Shown in pieces: positions 1 through 10,360 of a DNA stretch of 64,000 bases. The stretch covers positions 4,227,089 through 4,291,088 of the forward strand of contig CM065683.1 of the NCBI GenBank assembly GCA_017654935.2. The letters are read 5' to 3'. Origin of the DNA: Phymorhynchus buccinoides (lineage: Eukaryota; Mollusca; Gastropoda; Neogastropoda; Raphitomidae). The position numbers and the translations under genes are program-made. Each line of letters begins with the position of its first letter. Within the stretch, counting starts at the first letter, position 1. The notes under the pieces are model-generated. The model saw nothing but the letters and a program-made list of their open reading frames with translations. It was not told the DNA's origin and ran no database searches.

Positions 1-41
1 CACACACACACACACACACACATAGTGACAGACAGACAGAC

Positions 42-84
<43 letters not shown>
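1..84. repeat. (CA)n and (GA)n microsatellites
   Basis: A CA tract (1-22) is followed by GACA and then a GA tract (about 43-84) at the window edge, inside an RLR intron. The rest of 85-406 shows no recognisable feature except the acceptor at 401-406. Confidence 0.9.
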
Positions 85-87
<3 letters not shown>

Positions 88-406
88 GCAAATGCGAGTG
101 ATTTGTTCAAATAGTCCAAGGTCCCTTATGAAGGGGAAGTGAACAAACGTAGATCAATAAGCATTATTAACTTGTAGTTCAAAATTGAAAGAGAAGACTG
201 AGTTGCTTTCTGTCTTGTCAGTCTTTCATTTTACATTGATAACGTATGTATCATATCTCTGTATGTTGAGCCTCAATACAAGGACCAAATACTACCTGAA
301 TGTCTTGCGTTTCGTGTGTCTACGATTGGTCCTAGTGGTCGTCTGATTATTTTCAAGTATTTCTATTATACAGTGTAGTCCGAAAAATGCTTCTTTTTGT
401 TTCCAG

Positions 407-548
407 GGCGAGCCAGAGCGGAGAACAGTCAGTTCGTGACGCTGGCCAGCCAGGACCAGAGGGTGCAGGCGAAGGAGGAGGTGAACCTCATCAGGGAGAT
501 GATGATGCACGAAGCCATCGAAGGTCTGCAGCAGGAGATCAGAACCAC
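407..548 (+). CDS. RLR exon: end of helicase motif VI and pincer
   Basis: The exon starts after TTTCCAG and ends before the donor GTGAGT at 549. Its first two bases complete a glycine codon, giving G-RARAEN, as in the motif VI arginine pair that contacts ATP in this family. The rest is a charged helix, consistent with the pincer that links the helicase to the C-terminal domain. It contains an ATGATGATG run (three Met codons) close to where the neighbouring GAT microsatellite expanded. Confidence 0.85.
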
Positions 549-2167
549 GTGAGTGACATCACTGATAGCATCACCATTATAAACTGACGTAGCAGTGTGG
601 GTGAGGATGGTGATGATGATGATGGTGATGATGATGGTAATGATGGTGATGATGATGATGATGGTAATGATGATGATGATAGTAATGATGCTGATGATGC
701 TGGTTATGATGATGATGGTGATGATGATGATTATGATGATGATGCACGAGGCTATCGAAGGTCTGCAGCAGGAGATCAGAACCACATGAGTTGTTGTTGT
801 CTTCCCCTGGCTTAAAGACTCCAGGGATAATCCAAACAGCCGAAGCTTTTGAACACTATATTAGTGCAAATGCACCAGCTATGGATGAGAACATTACGTG
901 TGTGACCGTTTTTTATTACCCCATCCAGGGTTCATAGGGGCCTTACCAGTCCTTATAAGTCTTGACCAATTGAAATCTCCAAGTAAGGCCTTACAAGTGC
1001 TTACATTCACTTCAAGGTCCTTACAAGTCCTGACAGCTGCCACAAACTGCCCTGAGCAGCAAGGCCATACTCAAAATAGATAGCAGAAGCAGCAATTTTA
1101 CACTTGAGAAACATCGCTCAGTACCTACTCCACCTTACCCCCCTCTCCCACTTTCCCGTTTCAACTGACCGCTTAGCGGACGAACGATGCACCGCGAGTT
1201 GTCAAGAGAAATTGGACTGAAATCTCGTTCTTTATCCTGGTGTCGTTTTGCGAGAAAAAGCGTATATCTGTGTCAGCCATAGTTTTTCTATCTGCTTAGA
1301 CATTGTTCACAATGCTGGGAAAGTGTTCCTTTCAAGATCGTTGGCTAAAAGATGCAGATTATCCTTAGGCCTACAGGTCCTTACAAGGTCCTTACTTGGG
1401 GATAGCTGAAAGCCCTGGGAACCCTGCCCATCACATGGGCAGCCACACTCCGACTTCGGAGGATTTTGGAGACTGATGATGTTATGCTAAGAGCTTTCCA
1501 TGGCTATAGATAATCCCTGTATAACTATGCAGAGCATAACAACATTTTGATGTAGCCTTGGTGTTCTAGCTTATGTCAATTGGTCTGACGCAGCCTTAAG
1601 CCAAGGCGGTTCAACCACGTGAGTGACATCACTGTTACTGTCATTAATAACTGTATCATCAGTGAATGCGGGTGATGATGGAGGAGGGAGATGATGATGA
1701 TGATGCATGAGGCCATCAAAGGTCTGCAGCAGGAGATCAGCACCATGTGAGTGATAGTATAGTTGTAGTAGTAGTAGTAGTAGTATACATATTAGCTTAG
1801 GCTATCTGAAATATGTTGCAAGGAAAAAGGGGGAATGAACCTATTCGAACCGAGAGATGATGATCCAAAATGTCTAGTAATAGACAGTTGTATGTTTGGA
1901 TTCTAGGCCACTTGCCCCTGAGCCATCCGTCCCTGGCCTTCTCCCCCCACCCACCCACCCTGGGTATTAGCCCCCCCCCTCCCCCGGCCAATGGCCCCCC
2001 TACCACACAGGTCATGTGGACAGACAATGGATAAATACACTTCATCTTTGCACAGGACAAGCACATTCACGTATGCCACATTTTAGCATCAAAATGCAGA
2101 AGAATGTTTTATATTTTTATACATGTGTGCCAAATTTAATACCAAACTGATAAATTCATACTCTCTC

Positions 2168-2232
<65 letters not shown>

Positions 2233-3469
2233 CATTGGTGCTACTCTTCCATTTTTACACTGATTTCAGTATTTTTTATTTGACCAGAAACTGAACTTCA
2301 GTTTTTTTTAATTCATCCCAAAAAAAAAATGACCACAAGCGATTTGGGGCGTTTTGAACTTGGTGGTTCTATCTTGGAAGTTTACAAAGGCAATGTAATA
2401 ATTTTACAAGGCTTATCAGACTCAAACTGTCTCTGTCTATCATTTTGAACTGTCTGTCTGTCTCGGTATCTCTCTCTCTTAAGTTGCCCCCCTGAATCGT
2501 CTGACGGGGCTCTGCCCCTGTACCCTGCTGGGGCCATGGGTCCCTGGGAGGGAGGGAGGGGGGAGGGAGGGAGAGAGAGAGAGGGAGGGAGGGAGGGAGG
2601 GAGGGAGGAGAGAGAGGGAGGGAGGGAGGAGGAGGGAGAGAGGGAGTGGGGGAGGGAGGGAGAGGGAGAGAGAGGGAGAGAGGAGAGAGAGAGGAGGGGG
2701 AGGGAGGGGGGGGAGGGAGGGGGAGAGAGAGAGAGAGAGAGAGGGAGGGAGAGAGAGAGAGAGAGAGAGAATGAGAATGAATACGATATGAGGGTAAAAA
2801 GGATAAGCTACAATAGCTTCTTTGCGCCTTGCCCTCTCACTCACACATTCATACCATGCATCAAGCAAGAACATTTGACATAAAACAATCAAGTAAAAAA
2901 AAAAAAAATGGAACAAATATTGGCACATGAAATAATTGAAAAAGAATCAAAAATGGGAATTAAAAGCAAACATGGATAATGATTAACAATGGTGAACTTG
3001 AATTGGTGGTTTAAATTGAGTACGAAAAAGGGGAAACAATTCGGGGTGGATGGGGGGGGGGGGGGGGTAATGGCCGGGGGCAGAAGATGGCCGCAACCTG
3101 TATGCTTGTGTTCAATATTCGATTGTTGTGCGTTTTTATGTTTGATGCTTAAAGGCACAACTGGGCTATAAAAGAGCCGATCCCAGGAATCGGGTAGTCA
3201 GTTGTGAGTGGGAGAGAGAGAGAGAGAAACAAGCCAGCGACACTCCTAGCTACGGGCTTTGGCCTGCGCCAGTTTAGTTTTCCCCTCCTCTTTAGTTTGA
3301 AAAGGGATGCTTTCGCTGCGAGCGTCAAGCAGAAACTGACATTTGTAGCCTACTGGTTGCTTATATAGTGCCGCGCTGGCTTTAAGTTATATAATGAATG
3401 GCCAGTCTGAAGCATAACAACAAGTAGTTGTTCATTTATTTTCACTGTGAACACACACAGACAGGCACA

Positions 3470-3511
<42 letters not shown>

Positions 3512-5474
3512 TTGTTTTGATAATGCAGACTGTTGAAATGTTGATGGTGGTGATTTGACACGGAGAATGGAAGGCTTTCTTCAGGTATCCACGTTGTCCA
3601 ATTTCAAGCTGGTAGTCTGTAGCCCTACTTGACACTGTATTGACGGCGACAGTCACGACGGGTGTTGTGTGAAATGGCATAACGACCAGCCAGAGACACG
3701 TGGCCTCCAGATACACACACACACACACACACACGCGCACGCACACACACGCACACAGAGTAAAACTTGGTTTAAACAACTTTGTTAACCAAACACCAAT
3801 GAAGAGTTTTGCACAATGATGAGGCTAAGAGGGGTAACAACAAACAAACACTTATGACGTACCCCAGACTAAAACTTGGTACGTCAGCCCTTACTGGTGT
3901 GGAACACGATGTCGACAGGCCTGCCAAATTCCGTAGCGAGCGGGACGAGATCCAGAGAGAGGAGAAGAGCAAGCGTGACGCGGATTTGGCAGCCTGCCAC
4001 GTCCGGCAGATGGAGGCGGGGGAGGTGGTGTTTCGCTGTCGCAACTGCGACGCCTTCGCCATGGTGTCGTCCGACATCCGGATCATCGAAGGCATGCATC
4101 GCGTCGTCATCGACCTGGAGTACCGCAACCGCACCGACGAGTACATCTACCCCCCTGAAGATTATACAGATTATGGTGAGTCTTTTTTAATTGATGAAAG
4201 ACTTCATGAGTCCACCCTCCTAAAGAGTATGGTGAGTCCTTTAATGAAAGATTTCATGAATCCACTCTCCTAAACAGTATGGTGAGTCCTTTGATGAAAT
4301 ATTTCATGAATCCACTCTCCTAAACAGTATGGTGAGTCCTTTGATGAAAGATTTCATGAATCCACCCTCCTAAACAGTATGGTGAGTCCTTTAATGAAAG
4401 ATTTCATGAATCCACTCTCCTAAACAGTATGGTGAGTCCTTTGATGAAAGATTTCATGAATCCACCCTCCTAAAGAGTATGGTGAGTCCTTTGATGAAAG
4501 ATTTCATGAATCCACCCTCCTAAAGAGTATGGTGAGTCCTTTAATGAAAGATTTCATGAATCCACCCTCCTAAAGAGTATGGTGAGTCCTTTGATGAAAG
4601 ATTTCATGAATCCACCCTCCTAAAGAGTATGATGAGTCCTTTGATGAAAGATTTCATGAATCCACCCTCCTAAAGACTATGGTGAGTCCTTTGATGAAAG
4701 ATTTCATGAATCCACCCTCCTAAACAGTATGGTGAGTCCTTTGATGAAAGACTTCATGAATCCACCCTCCTAAAGAGTATGGTGAGTCCTTTGATGAAAG
4801 ATTTCATGAATCCACCCTCCTAAAGAGTATGGTGAGTCCTTTGATGAAAGATTTCATGAATCCACCCTCCTAAAGAGTATGATGAGTCCTTTGATGAAAG
4901 ATTTCATGAATCCACCCTCCTAAAGAGTATGGTGAGTCCTTTGATGAAAGATTTCATGAATCCACCCTCCTAAACAGTATGGTGAGTCCTTTGATGAAAG
5001 ATTTCATGAATCCACCCTCCTAAAGACTATGGTGAGTCCTTTGATGAAAGATTTCATGAATCCACCCTCCTAAAGAGTATGATGAGTCCTTTCATGAATC
5101 CACCCTTCTAAAGAGTATGGTGAGTCATTGTGTTATATCTGTTTATTATGTTATACTGTAAACGCCTAGGGCATTAAATTGATTACGCATGCTAAATGTT
5201 CATAGTAATAATAATAATGATTTCAGGGAGCATCCAGGTACATGGGAGAGTGGAGTGTCAGCTTTGCGGGGAGGACTGGGGGCCCGTCCAAATGTACCAG
5301 AATGCCAAGTTCCCTGGCATCTGCCTCAAGGGGTTCTGCATCGTGGACGAGCATGGCCGCAAGGACATCCCCAAGAGATGGAAGCAGACCCAGTTCTTCG
5401 TCGGCGACCTGCAGCCCTCCGAGTTGATCCAGTACCGCCAGGAGGCCATTGCCGTGGGCTACGTCGACGACTGA
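407..5474 (+). CDS. RIG-I-like receptor, 3' end of gene (three exons)
   Basis: This is the C-terminal end of a RIG-I/MDA5-family RNA helicase, a cytoplasmic sensor of viral double-stranded RNA; upstream exons lie outside the window. The exons 407-548, 3919-4175 and 5227-5474 join in compatible phases (2, then 1) into one frame ending in TGA at 5472-5474. In order it shows the end of helicase motif VI (GRARAE), the helical pincer (KEEVNLIREMMMHEAIEGLQ), a charged linker, and the C-terminal domain. That domain has two CxxC zinc pairs (CRNC at 4037-4048 and CQLC at 5256-5267), the motif CGEDWG after the second pair, and a late KRWKQTQFFV strand typical of the family. Family assignment comes from the motif order. 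The sequence does not decide whether it is closer to RIG-I, MDA5 or LGP2. Caspase-recruitment domains cannot be assessed. Confidence 0.9.
606..789 (+). repeat. GAT microsatellite ending in a partial copy of the RLR exon
   Basis: An imprecise GAT/GGT run (606-745) leads directly into a copy of the 3' part of exon 407-548 (about 742-788; HEA-like through QQEIRTT). The splice donor of this copy is changed to ATGAGT. It looks like a partial tandem duplication of the exon end, not a usable exon. Confidence 0.8.
926..1426. mobile_element. Inverted-repeat transposon fragment (CAGGGTTC termini)
   Basis: The sequence starts CAGGGTTC and ends GGAACCCTG. It is flanked by CCCATC on both sides (920-925 and 1427-1432), a likely target-site duplication. 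It splits an older repeat whose uninterrupted relative is seen near 12140-12330. The interior carries degenerate 'ccttacaag' repeats and no coding potential. CAGGG termini suggest a hAT-type non-autonomous element (inference). Confidence 0.6.
1613..1760 (+). repeat. Second partial duplicate of the RLR exon end and its donor
   Basis: It begins with the exon end plus donor and intron start (CCACGTGAGTGACATCACTG, compare 545-564) and continues to a GAT run. It ends in another copy of the exon tail (about 1700-1746) followed by GTGAGT. No acceptor with a pyrimidine tract is visible before the copy, so an alternative exon is unlikely. Confidence 0.75.
2167..2232. repeat. (GA)n microsatellite
   Basis: A run of GA dinucleotides with one interruption. 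It lies just before a dispersed repeat (about 2240-2545) that has a second copy near 55950-56510. Confidence 0.9.
2541..2770. repeat. ~230-bp homopurine tract (GGGA/GA)n
   Basis: The + strand is almost purely purine, with GGGA/GA mirror-symmetric motifs and one T near 2647. It lies within the RLR intron. Such tracts can adopt triplex (H-DNA) structures. ORFs read through it are low-complexity artefacts. Confidence 0.9.
3469..3756. repeat. Two CA microsatellites flanking unique DNA
   Basis: CA runs at about 3469-3508 and 3713-3757 lie in the RLR intron upstream of exon 3919-4175. The sequence between them is not recognised. Confidence 0.8.
3919..4175 (+). CDS. RLR exon: linker and first half of C-terminal domain
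   Basis: It encodes an acidic/basic linker (RDEIQREEKSKRDADLAAC) followed by the first zinc CxxC (FRCRNCDAF) and the strand region SSDIRIIEGMHRVVIDLEY. The donor GTGAGT at 4176 fits the phase of the next exon. The start is chosen at the CGACAG acceptor because it keeps phase with exon 407-548. A second phase-compatible acceptor, CCCCAG, would start the exon at 3868, so the 5' border is less certain than the 3' border. Confidence 0.82.
4171..5125. repeat. 50-bp minisatellite carrying a copied splice donor
   Basis: About 19 units with a strict 50-bp period fill the intron between the last two RLR exons. The array starts at the exon end itself: each unit contains TATGGTGAGTC, identical to the real exon/donor border at 4172-4182. 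Three units (near 4630, 4880 and 5080) have GATGAGT instead, which removes the GT. Confidence 0.95.
5227..5474 (+). CDS. RLR terminal exon: second half of C-terminal domain
   Basis: It starts after TGATTTCAG and ends in a TGA stop. It encodes the second zinc pair (VECQLCGEDWG), then KFPGICLKGFCIVDEHG and the terminal strands, ending in YVDD. The spacing between the CxxC pairs and the tryptophan-rich end are as expected for the RIG-I-like C-terminal regulatory domain. Confidence 0.88.
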
Positions 5475-5528
5475 CGCCCTCTGGTGGCAGGAAATCTGTG
5501 TCTGTGACGGGGTGCGAGGTGACTCCAA

Positions 5529-5534
5529 AATAAA
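5529..5534 (+). promoter_or_regulatory. Candidate polyadenylation signal of the RLR gene
   Basis: AATAAA lies 55 bp after the stop codon, a normal distance for a short 3' UTR. It is the first canonical hexamer downstream. Confidence 0.55.
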
Positions 5535-8104
5535 TGCTACCCACAAAATGCTAGTTCCTCATAATGCTAAAATGCCTCTTTCTCTCTCTGTTTCTGTTAA
5601 ACCCAGATAAACTCATGCGTGAGCGCACACACACACACACACACATACACACTGTGTGTGGGACTAGCGGTATGTGGGGACAATGGTATGTCACTGCTGT
5701 AACACAGGATTAATAGGGTTTTAAAGAATGCGCTTGAAACTGTGCAACACTTCTTCTTTTTTTGTTTTCCCAGGTCATATGGCCATAATGGGTAAGGTAC
5801 GTATGTGTCCGGTTTTCAGTTTTCTCTGGTCTCCCTGCTGCGTACAGCCGACACATTCCGATTTCGGAGGAGATCAAAGAAGAAAAATTATTTGGAAGAT
5901 TTTGTTTTTTTAAAGGCAGGAGAATGGGCCAATAAGTCAGACAGATAGTAGATGATAGAAAGCAAAGGGAAAAGGCAGAGTCAAAGAGAGTGGCAGATTA
6001 TAGGAAGTTAACAGCACCGAACGTCCAGAAGGTGGGGGAACTATTTGTACGAAAGACCCCCCTGGTATCCCCATGGAGAGAGACTGTGCCACACTCACTA
6101 TTGTGCAATCTTTGAGTGCATTACAGGTATCCTTCTTCAAACAAAATCAACTGGCCAAGTTAGTTAGTTAGTCTGTTATTGTAGTCCCGTCAACAGCTAT
6201 GGTCATCTCAGGACTGTCACCGCATAAAGTTCTACCATGTATAACAAAACACACATCAATGAATCTTAACAACATACAAAAACCTGAAAACATAAATAAT
6301 ATAGTACAATTCATAACATGACACTTCCCTCATTGCACTCTATAGCTCATCATTCCAGACAGTGCTGGAAACGTAAGCCATTCCGTTCTATTTATCGAGT
6401 CCAGGTTTTAAAAAAAACACAGTAAAAAAGGATAGCAAACACATGCTAGTAAGCTACAATATATTTTTAAAAAGGCCATATAGGCAAATATGCACTGCAG
6501 AATGGACAACAGGTGCCCGCTCAAGTGCGCAAGGTCTCGTGTCTGGAAGCCAGTGAACAATCAAATAAAAACAACTGGCATGTCATAAATTGTAAAAAGG
6601 AAAAATGTGGAAGGGTTTTATCGAGAGAAAAAAAGCAGGAGAATGGACCAATAAGGCAGAAAGAAGTAGACACCAAAAAGGAAAAGGCAGAGTCAAAGAG
6701 AGTGATAGAGTAGGGGAAGTTACAAGCATAGAACTTCCAGAAGATGAGGGAACTATTTTTACTCCCCACGGGAGGGCCCTATCCACGTAAACTTGCCAAT
6801 GATGCCCCGGAGATGCTTTTTGCATAGAATAATTTTTAAGCATCACATAATAATAAAGAATGGTTTCATCCGTGCCGTCCATAATACATGTATTGGCAAA
6901 TACTGTATTACGCAATTTTCTTCAGGCCATCTGATTGACTTGAACCAAATTCTATACATGAAATATTTTGAGATTACAATGTAAGTAATCTGTTCCAAAT
7001 GATGTAACATGTAAAATTATGATTAAGCGAACTCCTTTTGATGGTCTTTGTGTAAACAAGTTATTGAGATTGTCCGACATTTTAAGAAAGAAAAAAAAGT
7101 AATATCCTGCCTGTACATTTGTTTCTTATGTAAAAGTTTTTAGATGATTTGTACATTTTTGTACGTTGTGTTTTTAATTTTGTTTGAATGATCTTGCAGT
7201 TTGAATTTAAAACAATGTTTATCATGGCATGTGGCATGTGCTTATGCATGTGTGTGGGGATGTGTGTGTGTTTGTGTCTGTGTGTATGTATGTATGTACG
7301 AACGTACGTACGTATGTATGTATGTACTGTATGTATGTGTGCTTGCACATGTAAATGATATGATGTGTTCGTCAGTGTGTGTGCTTGTGTGCGTGCGAGC
7401 ATGGGTATTGATGTGATTTGGTTAAATGTATTTTTTGAAAAGCGCCATGAGCAGCTAGCCTGGAATGTGCGCTAAGTTTTTTCTTTATTATTATTATTAT
7501 TATTATCATATTCTCAAAGTTGTTTTAAACGATCTTGTGCAAAATGATAGTATTTTAATTTTAATTCAAAGTCTTTCAAAGATGTATAGTATGTGTGGGA
7601 CACATTTGACTAGTGTCTTGTTTCAAAATGATTTTTATATCTCGTTCAAAGTATATTTATGTACTTCAAAAGATGTTTTGAATGTGTCATATGTACATGT
7701 ATAACAATCTGGATTATGTCTTATATAAAAGGTTTGATGTCATGGGCGGGCGGAGGGGGGGGGGGGGGATGGTGTGAGAAAATGCATCTTGCTTGAAAAA
7801 CGCTTTTTGTGATTTCGTTTCGTGTTGTTCCTTATGATTAGTGCGTTGTTTTTTAATTTTTGCTCAGATTTTTAACTTCTTTGTGAAGTGCTTAGAGCCC
7901 TGTAAGGAGAATAAGCGCTATAAAAATGGTCATATTATTATTATTATGTCCACGCGTCAGGGAAAGCAGGAATCCTGGATTTGGCTTTTGTTGTTTTTCA
8001 GGAAATCCAGAATTTGCAGTACTCTATTGACGAATGATTACACTAGAATGAAAAAATCCAACTCATTTTACTAGTTTAAAAAAAAGAAAGACAAAAACTG
8101 TCTC
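5535..8104. other. Intergenic stretch with dispersed repeats
   Basis: No gene is supported here. It holds CA runs (5629-5650) and a short dispersed repeat (about 5925-6085). It also holds a ~640-bp dispersed repeat (about 6155-6795, second copy 14035-14700) and TG/TATG microsatellites (7255-7400). A poly-G run near 7756-7768 and a GCGCTATAAA...ATT repeat tail (7895-7950) complete it. ORFs in this stretch are short and low-complexity. Confidence 0.6.
6155..6795. repeat. ~640-bp dispersed repeat, copy 1
   Basis: It begins TTAGTTAGTTAGTCTGTTAT, passes 'cccgtcaacagctatg' and ends near CCACGGGAGGGCCCTA. A colinear copy sits at about 14035-14700. Its 3' part alone (cagagtcaaagagagtgac to gaacttccagaag) recurs near 5950, 9620, 31510 and, inverted or partial, at 42600-43090 and 58490-58600. 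Confidence 0.75.
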
Positions 8105-8235
8105 TTAAAGACCCCGCACGTCACATGTTAAAATCACGGTTTTCACATGTTTTCCCCTCTTACAGCTGGTAAGGAATCTTAAGAAATATTCCTAGCATAA
8201 GAGGGAATGTGACACGTGACGTGTGGGATCTTTAA
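8105..8235. mobile_element. Short MITE with TTAAAGA termini, copy 1
   Basis: A 131-bp palindrome-like element runs from TTAAAGACCCCGCACGTCAC to GACGTGTGGGATCTTTAA. A related copy lies at about 38361-38478. No coding capacity. Confidence 0.7.
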
Positions 8236-8618
8236 TGCTCTGATTTTATTAAAGTGTACAGAAAAACACTTCAGCCTTGGGTTGCTTTGCCCTCTGACCA
8301 CCACAAACGACACTGACCCTTGACCCCACCTAGGCGGCGCACCGGCACCCAGGCCTTCCTGCTTTTCATTTTGTCCAGGTTTCACCCTTGGGTGTGTTTA
8401 CCAGTCTTGACTACCAGATAGCAGAGGAGGCAGGTGCTATCTCAGAGGGCTGGGCTGGAAATTGTGTACAGTATGGATGCCTGGCCCACTGACTAATTGT
8501 GGTCAAGTCAAAGTCGGAGTCAAAATTACTTTATTATCTCAACAAGAGAAATGACATTGTGGTCTCATGATACAACAAGAGCAACAGAAAACAAAACATC
8601 CATGCATTTGAACAAAAT

Positions 8619-9203
8619 GGGTGCAACTACACAAAATGAAAAAACCCCTGAAAGGCCGGGGTCCAGGGGTAATGTCCCCCTGCAGCTGAAGAAAAAATTG
8701 ATGTATGAAAGTATTTTAGTTTGCTTTTTCCACAATTTATACAAATGCTTATTTTAAAGTATTTGAAAAATACAGTAGACACACAAAGATCTTGGGCGAG
8801 TTTCACAAGGGCTAACATTTCGTCGCGCTCTCTCAAATCGGCACAAACGGTCTAAGAAACACCCTTCGTTTGCAGATAGTTCGCATGGCGTTTTGCTCTC
8901 AGTCGAAAGGTGACAAGCGGCGAACAATCCGGAACTAGTAGGGGGTGAATACGGTTCTTGTTGTTGATTGGTCCAGTTTGGTTAAAATAATTAAAAAAAT
9001 TGACCAATCAGACAAGAGCTTGTAATATTCTTCCGCAAACGCTTTCTAAAAAGTTTCTTAGGCCCCGTTTGCCGTGAGCGTTATTCGCGCAGCGACCGTT
9101 ATCTAGAGAAACTCGCCCCTTGTTTGACGAATTGAAAAGGAACTTCCTTTTCTGGTAAAATTCAAAAACAGGAAATCCGTGTATACCAGGAAAAGTTGCA
9201 CCC
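8619..9203. mobile_element. Inverted-repeat element (GGGTGCAACT termini), split by another MITE
   Basis: Ends are GGGTGCAACT and AGTTGCACCC. A 267-bp uninterrupted copy is at 22928-23194. Here a 325-bp element (8794-9118) is inserted after GATCTT, which gives an empty-site/filled-site comparison. Confidence 0.8.
8794..9118. mobile_element. MITE with GGGCGAGTTTC inverted repeats, nested
   Basis: It starts GGGCGAGTTTC and ends GAAACTCGCCC. It is flanked by CTT on both sides, while the related copy at 22928-23194 has a single CTT at the matching site. No coding capacity; superfamily not assigned. Confidence 0.75.
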
Positions 9204-9950
9204 ATGAACAAAGCAAAAGGAACAGAGAACAAAAATCAAGGTACACAAAAAAATAATAAAAGCAATTAGTTCATCTTGCTAATAAGCAACAACCATCTTC
9301 ATGCTCAACGAATGTACCACCACCCCCCTTTCCCATCCTCTTCACATCCCCAACCATTCTACCCAACCCACTTCAATCCGCCCCCCTCCCACATTGGTAC
9401 AAAGTATGAACACAACAGGTCCCTTCTTCTTCGTTCGCTCACAGTTTCCTGTCAATTGAGCGTAGATGCGTCATGCTGCCGTTATGCACCTAAGAAATAG
9501 CTAGGCCCAGCATGTCCGACTTCGGCTGAAGAAATCTTTGTAAGAATTTATATAAAAAAGGCAGGAGAATGGACCAGTGAGATAGAAAGATAGCAGATGA
9601 CAGTAAACAAAGGGAAAAGGCAGAGTCAAAGAGAAATGACAGAATTAGAGGAAGCTACTAGCACAGAACTTCCAGAAGCTGGGGGAACTATTTGTACAAA
9701 AGACCCCCCCGGTATCCCCATGGGGGACAATTAGGTCCCTGTGTGTGGCTGGGTGTTCTCGGACTAGCCAGGGGTGCTCAGCCGTGCACGCCCTCTTATC
9801 TATCAAGCTTTTTTTTTTTTCCTGCACTGCATAATTAATTCTTTGAACTCCTTGTATGTGTCAGGAATTGCTGGTCACGGCAGGTGGACATTATTGGTCG
9901 AAGAAGACGAAACCCTGACGGTTGACTGGCTACACACTTGTATGCATAAA

Positions 9951-10360
9951 TGTGACCTAGCACCACGAAAGGGACATTAAGTGTCAAACTGACCATTCTA
10001 AGAAAATTATACATTTGAAAGCTTCAGACAACTCTTTCGAATGATACAAGAACCATACTTGTATCTTTTTCCGTTCCAGAGTTATGAGCATTTAAAGTCA
10101 GTAGGGTGAACGTCAGCCATTTTATGAAAACACAGTCTAAAGTCTAGCCTTGCTGAAAAACTGCACTGACCTACTCATTTTAAAACACTTATAAGACCAT
10201 TTAGAGACCATGTTAAAAATTGTCCTTTAAAACTATGAAAGGTAAGATGTTAGAGAACCCATAACTCAAAATTGACCAAAAAAGAGATTTTTGACTTTGC
10301 AAGCCTTTTGTGAGAAACTAACCCAGCGACTTAATGTCCCTTTCGTTGTGCTGGGTCACA
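9951..10360. mobile_element. ~410-bp foldback/MITE element (TGTGACC.. termini), copy 1
   Basis: Ends are TGTGACCTAGCACCACGAAA and the reverse complement of nearly the same sequence (ending CTGGGTCACA). A second copy is at 29781-30212. No open reading frame of note. Confidence 0.8.

Noticed and set aside
742..788. Alternative RLR exon
   Set aside because: The copy lacks an acceptor and its donor has become ATGAGT.
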